From assembly GCF_034190915.1 (NCBI RefSeq), contig NW_026947488.1:134501-198500 (forward strand): a DNA stretch of 64,000 bases, written 5' to 3'. The notes beneath the pieces are model-generated. The model saw nothing but the letters and a program-made list of their open reading frames with translations, was not told the DNA's origin and searched no databases. Shown piece by piece: positions 58,858 to 64,000 of this stretch (positions are counted from its first letter, which is position 1; the number at the start of each line of letters is the position of its first letter). The translations under genes were made by a program, and so were the position numbers. The stretch comes from Cavia porcellus (lineage: Eukaryota > Chordata > Mammalia > Rodentia > Caviidae).

Positions 58858-59008
58858 TCGTTAGGCATTGTGGGGCATGCCTATAATCTCAGCACTCAGA
58901 AAGAAGGCTGTGGCTGGAGTTTCGTCATGAAATTGCAGCGAGCCAGGGTTATTTAGGGATATCCAGAATATACTGAGATACATAAAAGGACTCTATCTGA
59001 AAAAAATG
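58858..59008 (+). repeat. B1-type (7SL-derived) SINE, old
   Basis: It has GGCATTGTGGGGCATGCCTA, TAATCTCAGCACTCAGAAAG and CTCTATCTGAAAAAAAT in B1 order with many changes. Confidence 0.78.
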
Positions 59009-59983
59009 TGTAGCAGTGTTGTATACTAAAAGATTATTTGTGGTTTCTTTGTCTCCTTTTATTGGCCATAGGACTGTATGAAGTTTATATTTCAACCACT
59101 TGATTTCTTATCCCAGTGCTTCTGGCTTTAGGTTATTTCTAGTTTCAAAAATTTTTTGATGTGATAAAAATGTAGATGTTGACCTTTTCTGTGATAATAA
59201 ATTAAAAATTTTAAGAGTCAGAATTTTAAAGAATCAGATAAAGTGCAGTAGTGCAAATTATGAAAGATTGTAGAAAATTTTGATACACGAATTTTTCATC
59301 TGGTGTTTTACAGACACATGCTTCTATATGATATAATCTGCCAACATGCAGAATAATCTAATTTCTTTGCTTTTGTCTAAGTTTAACCACAATGTATGCT
59401 TATTATACTGATTGTAGAAACTCATATGTAGTGTTTTTACTTTAGTGAAATTTTTTTGTATCAGTGTGTGTTACGTTTTGTGTAATGTTTACATTTTCCA
59501 ATGCAGTTCTCATTGTTGATATATAATTATATGAGATATTTTTGTAAATTAAGCTAGGGTTATATACTTGACATGATAGTTAATTCCACCAGGCGTTTCT
59601 GTAGATACTTTAATGTTTTCCAGCATATACCGTGATCTTATATGCAAGTAGAGACAGTTTGATGGGTTCTATCTTAATCTCAATGTGTACTGCTTTTTTC
59701 TTCATTTTGTTTTCTCCTTATCCACTAACAAGATTTTAGACTTTTAAAAATAAAATTGTAATTTCATGGATGACATTAATAAGTTATTAAAGATGCTTCT
59801 CTTGGTATTAGCCATTTCTTTTGGTTGTAGCCCATAATCTGAATGAGTATTGAGCAATGACAACAATTTGTGCGGTGATTTTCATTTCTATGTTGCTGTT
59901 ATTTACTTTTCTGCAGATCAGACTTTTGTTCTCTCCTAATATATTTGTAGATTTTCAATACAAATATAAAACCCTTCAACCCC
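59009..59983. other. Nothing recognised
   Basis: Strongly AT-rich sequence. No frame or repeat of note. Confidence 0.4.
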
Positions 59984-60908
59984 TGTTGTAGTCAGGGGTT
60001 GTACACAGAGAACTATTAGGATTAGGACATGGAGTTTATTAAGTCTTTTTTTTTTTTTTTTGTCTTTTTCCTTTTTATCGGTACCGGAGATCAAACTCAC
60101 GACTGCGTGCTTGCAAGGCAGGAGCTTATGCTGCTGAGCTAAATCCCCAGCCCCTAAGACATGGAGTTTATAATATTATTTTTATAATGGTCACTGGGAG
60201 TTAACACAGGAAAATGCAGGAAATCTATCCATAACACCAAAGACATAGGTTATTTAGTCAAGAGCCTAAATCCCACACCAATGTCCCACATGAGTCCAGA
60301 TAAAAACCCAGAGCTCAGGACAATGCTTCCCACAAGTTCAACTGGAGGTCCAGAGCCCACAAGAAGGACTTACAGTTTCTTATGGATCCGTGCTGGAAAG
60401 GCCCAAAAGGTCAGTAGTGGAAGCCAGAAAGTCCATGCCAGCAGGGTGAAGGAGCTGTGCTAGTGGGATGAGGGTTCTACACTGGAGCTGAGAAGTCACA
60501 CTCACAACAAAGACCAGGGCTGTCCTGAAAGGCACCACAGCCATACTCAGCTACACGGAGGCCCTGAGCTCCTCCGATGACAAGCACAGTCAGGTACATG
60601 CCAGGAAGCAGCATGACGAGTTCATCCTGGAGACCAAGCAGCACATGTCTTCCCCTCCGGAGCCAGGAAGCAATGCTTAGTGTGAGGACCAGAGCTTCTC
60701 CAGGAGAACCAACAGCTCAGACAGCAACTTGAAGGAGAACCCACAATGCGTCCACACAACAATGCATTAACACCTCAACTCTCAACACCTCCCTTCTTCT
60801 CCACCTATTTATCCTGGCAACTTTCCTCAGGTGGAGCATCTTTGCTCAATGCCATACTGATGTAATCCATCTGGCGTGAAGTTGACCACCAATTCTTAAT
60901 CCATAACA
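59984..60908 (-). mobile_element. Candidate older LTR, split by a SINE
   Basis: In minus sense it starts TGTTATGGATTAAGAATTGG and ends CCCTGACTACAACA, giving TG...CA ends. A TATA-like GGATAAATAGG lies near 60,817-60,807 and an AATAAA near 60,039-60,034, in LTR order. Without the SINE it is about 790 bp. I find no matching target duplication and no viral interior, so this is an inference from layout. Confidence 0.45.
60039..60154 (-). repeat. ID-type SINE with a 16-bp target duplication
   Basis: It has a long T-run tail and a well preserved body. TA(G/A)GACATGGAGTTTA flanks it at 60023-60038 and 60155-60170. It is inserted within the candidate LTR. Confidence 0.95.
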
Positions 60909-62501
60909 AATACTTTTAAAGCACTCCAAGTTTAAGGTTCCTGAAGTGATACTAAGTTGTGCCTTCCTTTTCACACATTATGAAATACTTATCACCTAAT
61001 TGGGCCTTTCATTTGTCACTGATATCATTTAAAACTTTGAGATTTAATCTCAAATTCTTAGGCATACTCTATTTTGTGCTCTTGAGTTCTAGTTTTGTTC
61101 AGTATTATGTGAGAGCTTACATGATTTCCATTCCTTCACATATGTTAAATTCCTCATTATGAATATGATTTTATGAAAGCAAATATTCCATAATATTTTG
61201 AGAAGAGTGCCTACTCTACATGTATTGAATAATTGCCCAATATTCAATGAACCAATTTGAGGCATAATGTTAATTTTGACAGCTTCATGACACAATTTCC
61301 TGCCACCTTGATAGAGATGTTTAAAAATCTTAAGTAATATTGTGGGTCTATGATTTTGCTTTCAGTTCTATGGTTTTGTCTCAAGTAACTATATGCTTTT
61401 TTTAGTAAAATATGTAGTAAGCTGAGTTAGTTATTTTTTTAGAATTTGAGATTATATAATTTTTGGTAAATGTAATCCTTTTTTACTTTGAGGTCTAAAT
61501 AATGTCAAATTAATGCTCCCTGAACAAGTTTTATTGGATCAATGCTAGTGTATTTTTTACATAAATTTCACTTAAATCTAACTTCTATGTTTAAAGTATT
61601 ATATTAAAAATATTGTGTACATTTCAGTTGATAACAAAAATTGAATACCATTATAACTTAATGCTTGATTCTTTGAAATGTATATGTTTTCCGATGACAA
61701 ATTTGCACAAATGGACATATGCTTCACAATCTATAATTTTGTAATGTGGAAACATTTCATATTGAATCTTGTGATAGATGTAGAAAAAATTACACCATTT
61801 TAAACTGTATTAATATAGACCAGGAGAAAGTTTAGCAAGGAGTGTTTTAAAGGGAGATTGACTGATATTCGGTGTTCTTGAAAGAGATTGAAACTGGAAA
61901 TTAAACACATGTTTAGGGCTGTCACATGGCCCAGGCAAGATAAGATAATGGTTGTGCACAGCTGACTGCAACTCCAGTGAACTAAATAGAGGCTGCAGCT
62001 GCAGGCTTTCTGCTTGTGTAGTGAAATGCAACACGGAGAGCTTCTCCTAAGACATTTCTCCTATATTATCATAATTTGTAACTTGGAAAGGTCATTGAAC
62101 CACTCCAAAGGTCCATTTGACTTCTGCGTTTTCTACTCTAATGCCCTAAATAAATACTGGTTATGGAGAGACATCTGTGTGGTTTTGATCCTACTGAAGC
62201 CCTAAAACCACACCACTTTTCTCATTTCTTTAAACCTTTGCCATACTTTTTTGGAGATTGGCAATGTAGGTGAGGTCCTCAAAAACTGGCCCCTGGAACG
62301 CGGACCTAAAATCCTTGGACTGGGAATTTTATCCTGAATGTGTAAGTCTGCCTAGAGTGGAAACTGTAGGTATGGAAGCTCTGGATATGGAGGAGGTCTT
62401 AACAGGATGAAACACCTCCCCAGGAACACTGGGAGGAGAGAGGGAGAAACAAGGCTGAGTCTCCCACTGTGAACAGGCTGTTTTATCGGGAATAAAAATA
62501 A
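60909..62501. other. Nothing recognised
   Basis: AT-rich to 61800, then mixed. CTAAATAAATACTGG near 62145 is a weak poly(A)-signal-like spot with no element around it. Confidence 0.35.
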
Positions 62502-62592
62502 GGCCAGGGACATAGCTCAGTAGCAGAGTGCCTTCCTGGCGAGTTCGAGGTCATGAGTGCAATTCATAGAAACAGCAACAAAAACAAGCCAA
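62502..62592 (+). repeat. ID-type SINE, diverged
   Basis: It has GGCCAGGGACATAGCTCAGT, GCAGAGTGCCTTCCTGGCGA and GAGTGCAATTCAT then CAAAAAC units. It keeps the AGCAGAG form of the standard ID, unlike the GGCATAAG form of the young copies. Confidence 0.82.
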
Positions 62593-64000
62593 AGCTTTCA
62601 GCTGAGGAGCAAAGGTATTTACAGCCACTCTAATTCCTGCTTTAACAGGGATTTTTGTGCCAAAAAAAGCCTAGCAAAAATGTTGAAAGGGGTAACATAT
62701 AATCCATATTTTCCTCAAACAGGCACTATAGATACTGATAATTGCGAAAGAGTTGAAAAAATCTTTAAAAGGCACATAGTGCAAAAAAAAAAAATCACTT
62801 TCCCTGAGATGTTCTCAACTTGGAATCTGATTCCTTTAGGTTTGAGCCCTTTGCAAAGCTTGCAGTCAGCAGCTTTTGATTTAGACATCAACCAGGATCT
62901 GAAGAAACAGTGGGTGAGAGGCCACTTCTCATTTGCATGCAACAGGAGAAAAGTGAATAGGGTGAGACACATAGGCTTGAGAGCAGCCAAGGAGACAAGC
63001 AGGCTTAAGAGCATTCAAAGGGAAAATTGAGTTACAAAACACCAAAGGTAAAAACAATCGATTTTACCAGTTGTTAGTGATAATGTGGCCGAATCCCATG
63101 CCAAGACCCAGAACACACACTGTGAGGTCCAACAGGAGGGGTTTTGGTCAAAGGAAGCAGAAGTGGCACTGTGCCCAGCGGGCCAGGGCAAGGCGCCCGG
63201 GGCAGAAGAAGCATCTTTAGGAGGAGGGCTCTGTGGAGGAAGGGGTCAGGCAGATGAGTCTCCTTTTGATCCACTGGCGGGTCTCCTCCTGGGCTGTGGG
63301 CCTCTGTCAGTTGGGGGTTTTCATTTTGCCTCTGTTACTTTTGATTATTGTTTGTCCTCACTGGGGCAGAGCGAACTTGTACTTTCTCAGTTTTGAGTCT
63401 CTTCCTTTTTTGGGTAGGAGAGATGTGGCCTTATCAGTTAGGCATGGAATAAACATATTCTAAAGACTCACAAGTGTATGTGGAACTTTTTGTTGTATGC
63501 TTGATCCCAGCATTTACTCCTCTTATGTGGCTTTTTAATCAGAAGTGTCTGGATGATTGTGGGCTTGTTGGCATGGCCACAAGGAAATTCACTTGGGGGA
63601 CAGTATTTTAACATCAAGTCCCAAGCAGGGAAAGAACCAAAGAGCTCCACTGAGCCTGGAGTTTAGCTCAGACAAAGGAGCTATAGAAACAATGTTTCTT
63701 GTTTTAGCTGCAAGGAGAAATCTACTCAAAACACTGTGCACAGCTCCCTGGATTCTTACATTGTTCAATTGGTTATTCTTCCCTTGACAAAAAAAGTGAA
63801 ATCTGTGGGTAAAGGAATGGGATACCTAAGGATTTGGGATCTTCCAATACTTATTGGGTTCAACAGATTGAGTAGGATCACGCTGAGATAGAACTGATAT
63901 TTAAACAAAACAGCATTTAAGGACTTTGAGACTCAGGAACAAATGTTTCAGTTACTGCCCAGTGCCTATGGCACGGCTTCTGGATGTGACAAATACAGAT
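62593..64000. other. No gene recognised; one 157-codon open frame of doubtful meaning
   Basis: The frame at 62557-63030 (+) starts inside the SINE and runs into sequence with no family I recognise. It may be chance or an old pseudogene. Nothing else was noted to the window end. Confidence 0.35.

Noticed and set aside
62557..63030. A 157-codon open frame as a gene
   Set aside because: Its start lies in a SINE, no family is recognisable, and no promoter or splice context supports it.

Overview
This window is eukaryotic, mammalian and almost certainly rodent DNA. It holds about twenty copies of an ID-type SINE derived from tRNA-Ala, several B1-type (7SL-derived) SINEs, old L1 fragments, and an endogenous retrovirus whose LTR starts with the TGTTGGGAGCC motif of intracisternal A-particle LTRs. 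The ID variant, with a GCCTGCCTTGCAAGCAGGC core, is not the mouse, rat or guinea-pig form I know. A castorimorph (beaver, kangaroo rat, pocket gopher) is my low-confidence guess. I see no intact cellular gene; the window reads as intergenic or intronic.

Layout, left to right. Positions 1-2280 are a broken intronless retrocopy of PDXDC1 on the + strand, cut by the window edge. Positions 2.3-18.4 kb are mostly unrecognised unique sequence with scattered SINEs and a diverged repeat pair (10.36 and 14.05 kb). Positions 18.66-22.61 kb are an antisense L1 carrying three later SINEs. Positions 22.6-38.5 kb hold unique sequence, two L1 3' ends meeting tail to tail near 26.82 kb, a second diverged repeat pair, and B1 and ID copies. 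Positions 38,529-39,155 are a solo LTR, 39.96-43.43 kb a second antisense L1, and 44,056-47,408 a provirus. Positions 47.4-53.0 kb are mostly unrecognised. Positions 53.39-55.46 kb are a GT-rich satellite, 55.64-57.38 kb a third antisense L1, and 59,984-60,908 a candidate older LTR. The remainder is AT-rich sequence without a recognisable gene.

The retrovirus is the most informative object. It lies on the minus strand and has two 429-bp LTRs that differ at four positions by eye. A perfect 6-bp target duplication (TTTTCT) flanks it. Its primer-binding site matches tRNA-Ile at 17 of 18 positions. A gag frame opens with a myristoylation-type MGN and continues through a PPSY motif into a betaretrovirus-like capsid. 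Next come an integrase C-terminal fragment and the transmembrane tail of env. Two internal deletions removed the rest, and an ID SINE sits exactly at the first junction. The solo LTR 4.9 kb away is from the same family and has its own 6-bp duplication (ATTACC). It carries a 60-bp array on the transcribed side of its TATA box and a 40-bp array on the upstream side.

Most L1, ERV and SINE copies lie on the minus strand. If the window is intronic, that skew would fit a host gene on the + strand, but the numbers are small. All identities come from reading the sequence and from recalled family features; no database search was run.
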